Both the position numbers and the translations under genes were made by a program. Positions 19,801-27,224 of a DNA stretch of 32,355 nucleotides are shown one piece after another. This DNA comes from Branchiostoma floridae (taxonomy: Eukaryota > Chordata > Leptocardii > Amphioxiformes > Branchiostomatidae), in the NCBI RefSeq assembly GCF_000003815.2, contig NC_049993.1, forward strand, positions 10,272,264 through 10,304,618, given 5' to 3'. The notes under the pieces are model-generated. The model was not told the origin of the DNA. It saw only the letters and a program-made list of their open reading frames with translations, and ran no database searches. How positions within the stretch are numbered: position 1 is the first letter of the stretch; each line of letters begins with the position of its first letter.

Positions 19801-22516
19801 ATGATAAGACGTTAAAGTCTTAAATAAAAGCATGATTATTTGGCGAAGAGATGTGTTCGTCGAACTCTAGTTTTAGACTTACTAGTATCTCTTAATAAAT
19901 GTAAGAATAAAATCCACCATAGTCTGAACTTCATATCATTTTGTCTTTGTAACAATTTATCTAGAAAGTTTTTGTGATGTAAATTAACCTATCAAGCGAT
20001 AGTGTATTAGAACGTAACTTAAACACAATTTACCTCCGTAATATTGGTGTCGTCTATTGACCTTATATGACCTCGTTTGTCAGCGGGTATGGGTAGCGCC
20101 AGTTTACGAAGTTTTGTTTGGAAAATGAGTCAAAGAGGTTTTAAATCCGGCGTTGGGTGACGATACGGCCGCTGTATATGGCCGAACGCGTGCCGAAACA
20201 TAGATCAGCGGTCCGCGTGGCCGTAATCGGCAGTGTTTTTGTACCTGCGGGACCGGAAATCGTGTGGCCGTGGCCGTGTTGGACAGGTGGCCGCTAAGCC
20301 TATTTCTTAATCATTACGAATCCAAGGGACCGACAAAAAGTGGCCACTATGGGCAGGTGGCCGGTATGCAAAGATGGCCGCTAATACAGGTTTGACTGTA
20401 TGTCCTGATTATAATTTGTCTCGGTTGTTTATCCTCTCTATTCAAGAGACACAATTCCAAAATATAAACGTCCTATCGTAGCAGAGGCAATTTTAGTGTT
20501 TCCTCATTAATAATTTTTTATCAAATTTATTTGCATGATTTATGTCTAATAATGCTTACCTTCATAATGTTGTATGCAATGCCCATCATTTATCAATATG
20601 AAATAATCATATTTTCTCATTGATTATGCAAATGATGACGTTATTTGCATAAGTGATATCTATTGACATTTCTCTCTTTCTCAGTTACATGTGTTATAAA
20701 TTTAAAAGTTCTATCATGGAATGCAGTGAATTTATAAAATTTTATAAACTTTCCTCATTAATTATGAAAATTAGCTGTTGATTTGCATAATTTGTATTCT
20801 ATTATATAATTCGTCACTTAGGCTATCTACATACCAAAAATCATGCCGATCCGTCAACGTGTTCTCGAGTTATTGTCATCCAAAGTTTTTTTAAAAATGG
20901 TGCCTGCAGTTCCAAAAAGCCGCTAGAGAGCCCAAACGTACAGCACTTACTCTCTGCTCCAAGGGCTATCTATTACTAAAAAATCACAACCACAGCATGT
21001 CCATTTAAAATGGACGTTTTGCCCATTATCGACATATAAATGCAACAATGCAACAATGAGATCGTGAGTTACAGCTCCGAATGTCATAAAAACTCCAACT
21101 ACAATATTCTGTAATCTTCCTTCCCAGAGTAACGCAGTACTATCTCCTCTGCCAAAAGAAGCACGAAACACGATAGCTTTTACGCCCCAAGTCTGACTGA
21201 CAGCGGCTGCACTTACAATGTTGTGCCTACCGACCGTGTATTTGGTGGAGGCCATGTGGAACAGACCCCTCCCGAACCTCCCCCCCCCCCCTTCCCCAGA
21301 ATATCATATAATGGTTTAAGAACATGCCCTGCTGGCACTTCCCATAAGAAAGGACCCGGGACCAAAATGTAAAAAGCTCGATCGAGCGGGTAACCCACCA
21401 CTCAATGTGCATAATTGCAAGCAGCCTAACCTGACCTCTATAGAGGAATGTGCTTGTATGGAAATGTCATGACTACCAGAACCAAAACTGACATAAACAA
21501 ATATAAAACATGTCCCTCGGGCTATTGAAGAAGCAACAAAGAACTAGTCCACAACAAACATCCTAGACTATCGCTTGAGCTTTATATTCACTTTAAGCAC
21601 ATTGGCACATTTGGGGGGCAAGCATGGTAAACAAAATTCATGAACAACTAGCTATGGATTATTTCAGAGCTGTAATACCACAAAATCGTAGTGGGCCTAT
21701 GGTAATTGTCAGAATTGTTACTTCTATTTTCATTTAACATGAGGAAAACTGAATATACATATGCTGGTGGAAATAACAAAAGCTGCCCTCCATATATAAC
21801 AGTGGAATAGTTAATGCTTAATACATGTGTAATAGTTCTGTACAACGGTTGCTAAGTTACAAAGTTTTACAAAATGTCAGTATATTTGCTTCATCTGAGC
21901 ACAGTAGCCAAAAATGCGAGAAAATTGCACCTGAAGAAAAACTGAGAAGCCCCCACTTGTATACATTGTAGTTTGTGCTTAAGAAATAATTATTTTCCTT
22001 CATGTCTCTTCCCTCTGTTGTCATCTGGACAAGCAATGCATAGTTATTTCTAATGCTTTATTTTCTAAGTGGGGTTATGAGATGAGATGAGGGGGGGGGG
22101 GGGTTATGATGCACATTATGCATGATGGGTAAATCCAACAAAATACTATCCTTTCAAAATATCAATAACAACGTCTGCTGTGAAATACAGGAACTGAAAA
22201 TCAGTCAGTTATTTCTAATCTAACATGATTTATGAAAATGTATATTAAGGATTGATTGTCCTTCTGTTGCTATTGATGTTTATTTTCCTTCACAACCGTT
22301 GCCATAGAAATGTGGATTTCCAAGGCTCAGAAAAAGAGCTCTTCTACCTATATTCGTTTCCTCAAAATCTGACTATGCACTGCCAATGCTGACTTTCCAC
22401 CAAATCATCTGATAACCTGACTCACCTGTTATAGCTGGTGTGATGCAAATTAGAACGAAGGCAACTGTCAGCCAGCGGCGCTCACGGTGCACCTGCGGTT
22501 TCCGGACGGTCTCCAT
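5169..22516 (-). CDS. Tie-like mosaic receptor tyrosine kinase, 37 coding exons
   Basis: This span includes introns. It predicts a single-pass receptor tyrosine kinase of about 1,958 residues. Domain order with approximate residues: signal peptide 1-30; Ig 31-132; Ig 133-217; EGF 218-354 (three); PAN-like 355-454; fibrinogen-related 455-686; EGF-like 687-904 (five); linker 905-916; FN3 917-1484 (five); stalk 1485-1509; membrane helix about 1510-1531; juxtamembrane to 1583; SAM 1584-1657; kinase 1658-1958. Every junction uses GT-AG and the phases join without a frameshift; all ectodomain exons up to the second FN3 are phase 1-1. The Ig-Ig-EGF-EGF-EGF start, including CAxNKWGPP and [10 protein letters not shown], matches Tie receptors as I know them. 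Tie proteins normally continue with a third Ig and three FN3 domains and lack PAN, fibrinogen and SAM modules. The start at 22516 has G at -3 and +4. An in-frame ATG at 22585 is an alternative. Two adjacent fused gene models cannot be wholly excluded. Confidence 0.85.
8122..8496 (-). CDS. Exons 27-28: SAM domain
   Basis: Exon 27 (8397-8496, phase 0-1) reads [18 protein letters not shown], then [11 protein letters not shown]. Exon 28 (8122-8243, phase 1-0) continues [20 protein letters not shown], then [16 protein letters not shown]. Together they give the sterile alpha motif signature: VVDFL at helix 1, L-x-QY-xx-F, N-x-[11 protein letters not shown], and G-x-R-x-K at helix 5. SAM domains mediate homo- or hetero-oligomerisation. 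Eph receptors have one after the kinase; here it lies before the kinase. The donor of exon 27 is GTACGT. Confidence 0.88.
8616..8766 (-). CDS. Exon 26: juxtamembrane segment
   Basis: The 151-base exon starts after TGTTTAAG and encodes about 50 cytoplasmic residues: [10 protein letters not shown], a lysine-rich middle ([15 protein letters not shown]) and an acidic end with a tyrosine (DEDGATYET). Two donors in the same phase are possible, GTAACC at 8615 and GTATAA nine bases... further at the VTV codons; the first gives the shorter form used here. The tyrosine here, together with TIYSS at the start of the next exon, is a candidate phosphorylation cluster. Confidence 0.75.
9019..9375 (-). CDS. 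Exons 24-25: stalk and transmembrane helix
   Basis: Exon 24 (9330-9375) is a 46-base linker reading [15 protein letters not shown]. Exon 25 (9019-9118, phase 1-2) gives a proline/alanine-rich lead ([10 protein letters not shown]), then a single strongly hydrophobic helix from about residue 1510 to 1531 ([18 protein letters not shown]), then CHR, and the next exon begins KRN. The basic residues after the helix agree with an extracellular N-terminus. Confidence 0.9.
9583..10296 (-). CDS. Exons 21-23: membrane-proximal FN3 with furin-type site
   Basis: Exons are 10191-10296, 9902-10048 and 9583-9790 (106, 147 and 208 bases; phases 1-2, 2-2, 2-0). After a proline-rich lead (EPPPPPVLP) the fold reads [44 protein letters not shown], then [18 protein letters not shown]. 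This LP-NG-I-QIIV, IGDG, G-YT arrangement is the membrane-proximal FN3 type seen in receptor tyrosine phosphatases. The end carries RRRKR (9595-9609, residues about 1476-1480), a good proprotein-convertase consensus (R-x-K/R-R). Confidence 0.8.
10533..10968 (-). CDS. Exons 19-20: FN3 domain 4
   Basis: Exon 19 (10871-10968) reads [21 protein letters not shown], ending TGYN in phase 0 at GTAGGT. Exon 20 (10533-10737) continues VTYTDTP, with [18 protein letters not shown] and a late FTCEVSRV, ending in phase 1. WTGP and the strand F-G pattern identify an FN3 fold. Several extra cysteines suggest a domain-specific disulphide. Confidence 0.8.
11197..11701 (-). CDS. Exons 17-18: FN3 domain 3
   Basis: Exon 17 (11430-11701) carries [11 protein letters not shown] through [10 protein letters not shown] and ends in phase 0 before GTGAGTCAG. 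Exon 18 (11197-11266) carries [13 protein letters not shown] and returns to phase 1 at a GTAAGT donor. The internal intron falls in the F-G region. At the acceptor of exon 17, three AG dinucleotides occur in the same frame (GTAG, then six bases to CCAG, then CAG), so the precise first residue is uncertain by up to three residues. Confidence 0.82.
11799..12508 (-). CDS. Exons 15-16: FN3 domains 1 and 2
   Basis: Exons 12212-12508 (297) and 11799-12098 (300) are both phase 1-1, one FN3 domain each. The first has TLHVTWTVG, then [19 protein letters not shown]. The second has PGPPQNL, then VHLTWEPP, then [18 protein letters not shown]. The tryptophan of strand B, the L-x-P-x-T/N-x-Y motif and the strand-F tyrosine are all present. 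Donors are GTATGT and GTGAGT. Confidence 0.9.
12638..12673 (-). CDS. Exon 14: 36-nt microexon
   Basis: A 36-base phase-preserving exon (12 residues, [12 protein letters not shown] with the split codon) is inferred between the last EGF and the first FN3. Its donor is a strong GTAAGT and its acceptor is TCAG after a CTTTTCTTCC tract. Skipping it would keep the frame, because the flanking exons are also phase 1. An alternative acceptor three bases into the same tract would break phase. It may be constitutive, alternative or spurious. Confidence 0.5.
12749..13806 (-). CDS. Exons 10-13: four laminin-like EGF exons
   Basis: Exons are 13696-13806 (111), 13427-13573 (147), 13178-13324 (147) and 12749-12883 (135), all phase 1-1. 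Exons 11 and 12 are the same length and very alike ([21 protein letters not shown]), each with eight cysteines, so they look like a recent exon duplication. Exon 10 is similar but lacks the first dozen residues and two cysteines, starting directly at ECGHCY. Exon 13 is more diverged ([11 protein letters not shown], then [12 protein letters not shown]). They probably act as a rod-like spacer. Confidence 0.85.
14005..14118 (-). CDS. Exon 9: short EGF-like module
   Basis: The 114-base phase 1-1 exon follows TTACACAG and ends before GTAGGTC. It reads [16 protein letters not shown], then [16 protein letters not shown]: the C-x-C and C-terminal GWHGxxC of an EGF fold, with only four cysteines. It joins the fibrinogen module to the run of EGF-like exons. 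Confidence 0.75.
14578..15273 (-). CDS. Exon 8: complete fibrinogen-related domain
   Basis: A single 696-base phase 1-1 exon encodes 232 residues, the normal size of a full fibrinogen C-terminal globe. Hallmarks in order: PQDCTDIF at the start, [55 protein letters not shown] at the usual calcium loop, [16 protein letters not shown], and [12 protein letters not shown] at the end. The expected four cysteines are visible, plus one extra pair (TGCSVP and GTCSS). This is the same domain type that angiopoietins use to bind Tie2. It is in frame with flanking exons of the same phase and has no signal peptide of its own, so it is read as part of the receptor ectodomain and not as a separate ligand gene. 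Confidence 0.92.
15425..15724 (-). CDS. Exon 7: PAN/apple-like domain
   Basis: The 300-base phase 1-1 exon encodes about 100 residues. Visible features are [14 protein letters not shown] near the start, then [21 protein letters not shown] and [14 protein letters not shown], with [10 protein letters not shown] at the end. The C-x3-C helix pair, the CLSFN strand and the C-W-L strand fit the PAN/apple fold, a protein- or carbohydrate-binding module common in secreted and receptor proteins. It occupies the place where Tie receptors carry their third Ig domain. The donor is AAAC|GTATGT. Confidence 0.7.
16115..16932 (-). CDS. Exons 4-6: three Tie-type EGF domains
   Basis: Exons are 16798-16932, 16493-16630 and 16115-16252 (135, 138 and 138 bases), all phase 1-1. 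The first reads [11 protein letters not shown], then [19 protein letters not shown]. The second reads [10 protein letters not shown], then [13 protein letters not shown]. The third reads [10 protein letters not shown], then [12 protein letters not shown]. The order, cysteine spacing and the PYGCSCA motif in the second module closely resemble the three EGF repeats that follow Ig2 in Tie1 and Tie2. In Tie2 this head region binds angiopoietin through the Ig domains. The donor of the third exon is GTACCG, the weakest of the group. Confidence 0.85.
17184..17276. repeat. 18-bp tandem repeat, about five copies
   Basis: Within the intron between the Ig2 and EGF1 exons, an 18-bp unit (CATACAGCACATCAATGC with small variations) repeats about five times head to tail. 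It does not reach either splice site. Confidence 0.85.
17363..17617 (-). CDS. Exon 3: Ig-like domain 2
   Basis: The 255-base phase 1-1 exon starts after CTTCCAG and ends before GTATTTG. It reads as an Ig fold: WRKDG after the C strand, [20 protein letters not shown] for the E-F strands, and MRLIVRG at the exit. The B-strand position that normally holds cysteine is occupied by VTLQM, so only the F-strand cysteine is present. My recollection of vertebrate Tie2 is that its second Ig-like domain also lacks the normal pair and ends with RLIVR before the first EGF, which strengthens the Tie assignment. Confidence 0.85.
17752..18057 (-). CDS. Exon 2: Ig-like domain 1
   Basis: The 306-base phase 1-1 exon encodes about 102 residues. 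The Ig cysteine pair is visible in WLYCYYTG (B strand) and GAFSCQV (F strand), and the exon ends [10 protein letters not shown], the last strand before the next domain. The acceptor is a clean pyrimidine tract then CAG at 18058-18060; the donor is AAG|GTAGGC. The position corresponds to the first Ig domain of Tie receptors. The plus-strand paralogous exon at 30131-30436 has the same length. Confidence 0.85.
18337..20398. mobile_element. TA-flanked inverted-repeat DNA element, pogo/Tigger-like
   Basis: The left end CAGTCAAACCTGT at 18337 is matched in inverse orientation by ACAGGTTTGACTG ending at 20398, and both are bordered by TA (18335-18336 and 20399-20400), the Tc1/mariner-type target. 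The ends continue with GGCCACTATAGAGAGG at the left and GGCCACTATGGGCAGG, GGCCGCTAATACAGG at the right. CAGTnnAACCT ends are known from the pogo/Tigger group. No intact transposase is visible in the 2,062 bp, so it is non-autonomous or decayed, and it holds a nested dispersed repeat. Confidence 0.7.
18820..19360. repeat. Dispersed tandem-like repeat, copy A
   Basis: Several imperfect units recur here: TAGGTGTGTAGCGGTTCT and TAGGTGCGTAGCGGTTGT, then AAGTTCGATAATGGGCCTCC with GGCGACTTGTTTTGGTACTG, then AATTTTGGGCCCCCTAGCAGCTTG. The same words (GATGATATTT, GTCAAGGTCAATTTTGGGC, GGGCCCCCTAGCGACTTGTTTT) occur at 25560-25890, so this is a dispersed family. It appears nested in the TA-flanked element. 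Confidence 0.6.
20820..20940. repeat. Dispersed repeat fragment with CTCGAGTT and CCGCTAGAG core
   Basis: This fragment contains GTGTTCTCGAGTTATTGTC, CTGCAGTTCC and GCCGCTAGAGAGCCCAAA. The same words reappear in another arrangement at about 27840-27960 (CTGCAGTACC, GGCCGCTAGAGGGCCCAAAA, GGGGTTCTCGAGTTC), implying a shared repeat family on both sides of the intergenic region. Confidence 0.5.
22426..22516 (-). CDS. Coding exon 1: signal peptide
   Basis: The exon has 30 codons plus one base and ends ACAG before GTGAGT. It has a basic N-terminal region ([10 protein letters not shown]) followed by a hydrophobic core (LTVAFVLIC) and small residues before the junction, as expected for secretion. 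The intron is phase 1, so the final G joins GT of the next exon to make glycine. The plus-strand paralogue's first exon has exactly the same 91-base length and ends the same way, which supports this ATG over the upstream in-frame one at 22585. Confidence 0.8.
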
Positions 22517-23659
22517 GCCAAATTCTGTGCACTTACGCAAATTCACTCCTTCAACGTGCAGATACCGAGCATAGTGACAGTACAAGGAAGGACACCGAAC
22601 GGTACCCCTCCTGTTCTTGTCCAGGTGCCAATGAAACGAATCTTAGACGGCGACTTGTCTGAAACCATTTCCTCGTGCCGTCACAAGAACGTCATTGTTT
22701 GTGTTCAGTCCGTGAGGCTGGCGTCACCTTACACTTGTATGTGGAGCTGATGACTGATAAGCGCTCTCCTCCCCACTGGGGTGTGTTTACAGCTATCCAA
22801 ACGTACTAGATATACATACAAGAGCTATTCACTAAAATGTTGGTATGTTGGAAGAGAGGGTCTCGCTTCTAATCTTAATTTCAAAATGCATGGTTTCATA
22901 CAAATATTATGCCATAGAAAACGCATGACGAGTGGTCTCAACCGACAGCACACTAAGTACTGCGATAGCTTATTTTCTTTCTTAAGACTTGCATCTTTCA
23001 TTGAATCCATTAACCTCAATCGTTAGGCAATACATTTTTCGATTTTACATCTTGCGATTTTCTCACCATCAATATCAATGTAACACCCCTATGGTACCTG
23101 TGTAGCAGCTGATTGCCATGATAGTATTTACTCATAAACAAACCCTTAGTTTAACGTCTCACAGAGAAACCTCGCAATACAAATAGATAAACGTACTACT
23201 AGTCTTCTTTGGATGAAATATTTAAACGTAGTCTGAATTTATTTCTTCTCCTTTACTTCCTATACTTTGACGGACAATTTGTTCACTCATTCTCTGACTT
23301 TAACTTGCGTTAAGTGCGTAACGTGCGTAAAGAATGTAACTCAGGCAGAAGTACTTGTTAGTCGTATTGTTGCCATTGGACATGGGAATGGGCAATATTT
23401 GTAAGTGGCCAGCTCGCACGCATCAGCTCTACCCCTTGCTTCGTCAACAAAATAACTTACATCACTTCATGTGGAACTCGTTTTGTCCCCGTGTAGTCAG
23501 ACCAAAGATATTTCATGTTTTCATAAATGTCTGTTCCCCTTTCGACCTTCCAAAGTATTCTGAACAGCATTCAAACGCATGTTAACATAAAAAGCCAATC
23601 CCCATTCTTCATGCTTTTCGGGCAAGTTTGTGTGTATTCGTGCGTGGTTTGTGTCTGAT
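22517..23659. other. 5' flank of the minus-strand receptor gene
   Basis: This is the region directly upstream of the minus-strand start codon. I see no clear TATA box and no additional coding exon. An in-frame upstream ATG exists at 22585. The rest is ordinary AT-rich DNA leading into the TG tract. The transcription start cannot be placed from sequence alone. Confidence 0.5.
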
Positions 23660-24120
23660 GGGTGTGATGTGTAATGTGTGTGGTGTATGTATGTATGTGT
23701 GTGTGTGTGGCGTGTGTATGTATGTGTGGTGTGTCTATGTGTGTGTACCATGTGCACCCACGTGCGCGTACGTGGTGTGTGTGTGTGTGGAGTATGTGTG
23801 TATTTGTGTGTTTGCATGTGTGCGTTTGCGTGTGCGCGCGCTTGCGTGCGTGGTGTGTGTGGTGTATGTATGTGACTGTGTGTATGTGTGTATCTGTTTT
23901 GCATCTGTGTGTGTGTGTGTGTGTGTGATGTATGTGTGCCTGTGTGTTTATGCGTGTGTGATGTGTGTGTGTGTGTGTGTGTGCGTGCGTTGTGTATGTG
24001 CGTGTGTGTACATGTGCACGTGTGTGTATGTGTGTGTATGTGTGTGTGTGTGTGTGTATGTGTGTGTGCGCGTGCGCGCGCGCGTGTGTGTGTGTATGTG
24101 TGCGTGCTAGCGTGCGCGCG
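23660..24120. repeat. Long TG/CA-rich alternating tract
   Basis: About 460 bp of almost uninterrupted (TG)n with interspersed GTATG, GCGC and GCGTGC words. The alternating purine-pyrimidine runs, including GTGCGCGTGCGCGCGCGCGTG near 24065, are the type that can adopt Z-DNA. Long open frames on both strands here are low-complexity artefacts. It lies between the two divergent receptor genes. Confidence 0.95.
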
Positions 24121-24849
24121 CAAACAGCAGTTTGTTACGGCAGGAACCGTATTCCTCCAGACTCAGCGGAAGGTTAGCAGTCAAGCAGTGTTTGTCTGGC
24201 GTTCTGCATGAATTTGTCTTGTTATTTTGTTGCGCCTTTTTATGGTTGTTCGGATCTGTTAGTGCTGTTCTGAAACCTTAGAAATTTTCAACAATGGCTG
24301 GCAATAAAGATCCGCTGATCCGATTCGGAGCAGGGAGGAGGGGTGACAAGAAACGGCATATTCCGATATTTCCATACCATTACACATCATTTCCCCAGAA
24401 CACCTCTTTCACCCTAAGTTAACGCTAGTTCACCATTATCCGAAGGGTAACTTATATCCGTTGTATCTAGAAACCGGTCGGGTATTTAGGGACAACAAGT
24501 CGACAGACAGTGGTTTCAAATTAGACTGTTTTGAAAATATTACAAATTGACACCACCGTCTGTCGACTTGATATACCTTAATACATTGTTTTTAAGATAA
24601 ACGGAAATAAGTTACCGCATGGATAAAGGTGAACAAGTGCTAACGTTACATCATTCATGTACAGCTTATGCCTGGATGACTGAACCAAGTGTTTGCCGTG
24701 CGTTCTGCATGAAGTTTTACCAGTTATTTTGTTCCTCGTCCAGTTGTTTACATGAGCATGTCCGTGCCTTTCATGGTAGTACAGCAGAACAGGTGGTGTC
24801 TAACGCTAGACTTTGTGTATCTTATATCTCATGTCAGGAGTCACACTAA
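24121..24849. other. Intergenic, no gene seen
   Basis: No exon-like frame with splice signals is visible. A short inverted match exists between GTCGACAGACAGTGG at about 24498 and CCACCGTCTGTCGAC at about 24552, a small hairpin with one unpaired base. Otherwise unremarkable. Confidence 0.5.
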
Positions 24850-25361
24850 GGCCACAGCAAGTAAATTTTATGGATGACATCCTCTGCAGACTGCAAAAAT
24901 AGTGCGATAGGGCGAAAAAAAAACAAGATGGGTGAAAAAAACAAGATGGCTACATTTTCGAAAATAGGCACCATAAAGTTGTGATGAGTGTTGTAGAGAG
25001 AATTAAAGGGACAAAACATGGTATCAGAGCTGCAAGGCATTTATTCCTGTATTTAAGACATATACCGGTGTGGTAAAAGTGACACTAGTGTGGTAGACTG
25101 GCATCACCAGCAAAGTTGGTAACCACACTCATAGTTTCCATATTGGTGACACTTTCACAACTAACCAATAAGTTTCATTTCTACAACTACAGTCCTGGGT
25201 ACCTCGCGAGTGCCACTAGTACTTCTACAAGTACAATTTTTAGGCTACAATACAATATATTTGATCATTTTGGTACTTTATCGTCATGTTGACCATCCCT
25301 GAAATCAGGCGAAAATTAATGCGTGCGCTGATGTCATCCATAAAATTTACTTGCTGTGGTC
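24850..25361. mobile_element. 512-bp MITE with TAA target duplication
   Basis: The left end GGCCACAGCAAGTAAATTTT and following GATGACATC are matched in inverse orientation at 25331-25361 by GATGTCATCC, AAAATTTACTTGCTGTGGTC, giving a terminal inverted repeat of about 32 bp with one mismatch at the outer end. TAA flanks both sides (847-849 of that thousand, i.e. 24847-24849, and 25362-25364). A 3-bp TAA/TWA duplication is characteristic of PIF/Harbinger elements. There is no internal coding capacity, so it is non-autonomous. Confidence 0.75.
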
Positions 25362-25559
25362 TAATGGACAAATCCCGTGACTTGTTGGTACGTGTTTATT
25401 TCAAAGCATCTCTTTGAGATGAGAAAATATTGCAAAAGGGAAATAATTGTCATGAGAACGTCATGAAAGATGATCAATATTCTGTATGTTGACATATGTT
25501 ATAAAGCTAGCTGTCAACATTTGAACGGGTCGGTTATTCATAAGAAAATAGAAATATTG

Positions 25560-25890
25560 TTTTGGTTGTGTCTGTGTGTGTGTGTGTGTGTCTGTCTGTG
25601 TCTTTCTGTGTGTGCGTGATTCCGGATTTTTTTAGTCATCAACTCAAGTACATCCAGATGGATTACGATGATATTTAATACGTATGTAAGTGTTGGGAAG
25701 ACGAAGGTCAAGGTCAATTTTGGGCACCTAGTATGTGACCTTGGTACTGCAGCAGAACTTCCATTTTATGTATCGTTTGACCTGGACACGCTATGGTCTT
25801 AATTTTTTATGCAGATAGCTTGTGATGTAAGGATTAGCCTGTTTGGGCCCCCTAGCGACTTGTTTTCTTAGGTATCCATTTTAAGTCCTA
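25560..25890. repeat. Dispersed repeat, copy B, with TG microsatellite
   Basis: The copy starts with a short GTGTGTGTGTGTGTGTCTGTC run and continues with GATGATATTTAATACG, GACGAAGGTCAAGGTCAATT, GACCTTGGTACTGCAG and GGGCCCCCTAGCGACTTGTT. It is related to the block at 18820-19360. Not coding. Confidence 0.6.
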
Positions 25891-25964
25891 TCTTGGCTCC
25901 GTTGGAATTCTGGGATAGAGAATTGAAGTAACAGGTGGCGTGATGTTGGACACGTAGGCCTGCT

Positions 25965-26144
25965 TAATCTCCAAGCAGATCCTACTATGGCATAGAATAG
26001 TACCAAACTGGCCAAGGAGTGTAGTCAGCCAAGAGGTGTCCATTTGTCATGTCCCCGGTAGCCAAACACACTCCTAGGCCAGCTTCACTCCTCTGCCAGC
26101 TTTTGATACTATCTTATGCTACCGTAGGATCTGCTTGGAGATTA
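25965..26144. repeat. Foldback element, about 180 bp
   Basis: A perfect 21-base inverted match (25965-25985 against 26124-26144, starting TAATCTCCAAGCAG) extends inward with partial pairing over a further 40-60 bases (ATAGAATAGTACCAAA against TTTTGATACTATCTTAT; GGCCAAGGAGTG against CACTCCTAGGCC). The arms are long relative to the loop, the form of a foldback-type MITE. Confidence 0.75.
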
Positions 26145-26943
26145 GGCCTGCTAAAGTGCTTTGATGATACAGTATAGATATATCTATATCTTGTCGAAAG
26201 GACACAAGAAATCCTGTTCAAAGGGAACCTGTCGGACTGCATTCTTGGCAACCTTGTCCCAAGGAAGGACTGTTTGCTGTCAACAGGGCCATGTAGCTAT
26301 GCGTCAGCCTGTAGTGAGTTCTGTAGGGAAAATGAGAGTGGACAGAGAAGGGCGGGGCGGTGGTGGTGTGTGCAGGCCTTGGCCAGATTAAACTCTTCTT
26401 AATTCTATTTCTGATTTCTTTATTTGCCTATTAAACAGATTTTAGTGGAATGGTATAACGATCAGATAGCAGAGCTGTGTTACGTTGTGTGTAGTTGCTG
26501 CTTGACTGACCGTGAACTAGAGCTCACCCCCAATAGCAAGTAACGTCATAGTTCACAGGAAAAACGATTTGACATCTGATTAGATATCCCTGTTACTTGA
26601 TCCTATTACTACTCTCAGCACAGTGGACAAGGAAGGCGTTTGTTGTGCTGTGTGAAAAATATTTCAAGCTTTTCCCACATGTTGCACTTAATACTGACTG
26701 CAAGTAGTTGGTTAGTGTATTCGCTGACTTTATCCTATTCATCATGTGAATAAACGAGTGGAATGATACAGACAATGTGGAAACGAGTGCTCGAAGGCGG
26801 TTTCGTTGCACGATTCAGACGCCATACAAACTAAGCCGAGGTAAACTTAGCCTGCTGGACATGTTTTGACCGAACTTTCCCGAGCGCGTTCTGACTCAAC
26901 CGAGTGAAATGCTCGGCGGCGCTCAACCATGTCAAGTTACCTC
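26145..26943. other. Intergenic, no gene seen
   Basis: No convincing exon was found. An imperfect inverted repeat of about 105 bp lies near 26838-26942 (GAGGTAAACTTA against AAGTTACCTC; GACATGTTTTGA against TCAACCATGTC) immediately before the proposed promoter of the plus-strand gene. Confidence 0.45.
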
Positions 26944-26977
26944 AGCCAATGGGAGGAGATGTTCCCTCATGACGTCA
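26944..26977 (+). promoter_or_regulatory. CCAAT box and palindromic CRE upstream of the plus-strand gene
   Basis: CAGCCAATGGG (CCAAT core at 26947-26951) is followed by a full TGACGTCA cyclic-AMP response element at 26970-26977. They lie about 160-190 bp upstream of the ATG at 27134, a typical proximal promoter distance, and no TATA box is seen. The assignment is by motif and position only. Confidence 0.5.
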
Positions 26978-27133
26978 CAAGGAAGTAACCCCAGAAAAAT
27001 GAGTCAGCTTGTTCAACTGCGCTACTAGGACTAGTCGGACTTCTGTTTTAGTTAGGTAGCTAGAAAACTGTGGATTTAGATAGGATTCCAGAAAGTTTAG
27101 GGTTTGTGTGGCGTGGATTTTATCACCTGTACC

Positions 27134-27224
27134 ATGGAGTTGTTCGGTGGGATAGGTGTACAACAGCTGCGGCGCGTGCTGGGGGTTCTCGGCCTTGTCT
27201 TCTGCATGACTACGGCTGTCACGG
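27134..27224 (+). CDS. Paralogue exon 1: signal peptide
   Basis: Thirty codons plus one base: MELFGGIGVQQLRR, then a hydrophobic core (VLGVLGLVFCM) and TTAVTG at the junction, close to ITPAITG in the minus-strand gene. The start has A at -3 and G at +4. An in-frame ATG at 27104 would add ten residues, but the equal exon length between paralogues favours 27134. Confidence 0.8.

Larger units (their letters stand above)
18058..22425 (-). other. Intron 1 of the receptor gene, repeat-rich
   Basis: This 4.4-kb intron separates the signal-peptide exon from Ig1 and is by far the longest of the gene, the others being about 80-550 bases. It holds the TA-flanked inverted-repeat element at 18337-20398, AT-rich sequence with repeated ATTTGCAT/ATTATGCAAAT words at about 20510-20800, a C-run at 21281-21292 and a G-run at about 22091-22103. 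I found no further exon with credible splice sites. Regulatory elements are possible but not visible by eye. Confidence 0.7.

Noticed and set aside
23521-24211. Long open frames on both strands rich in His-Thr or Cys-Val
   Set aside because: They are translations of the TG/CA tract; several frames are open at once and the composition is pure low complexity.
24619-24849. 76-residue open frame
   Set aside because: No domain, no splice context, and it ends at the border of the MITE.
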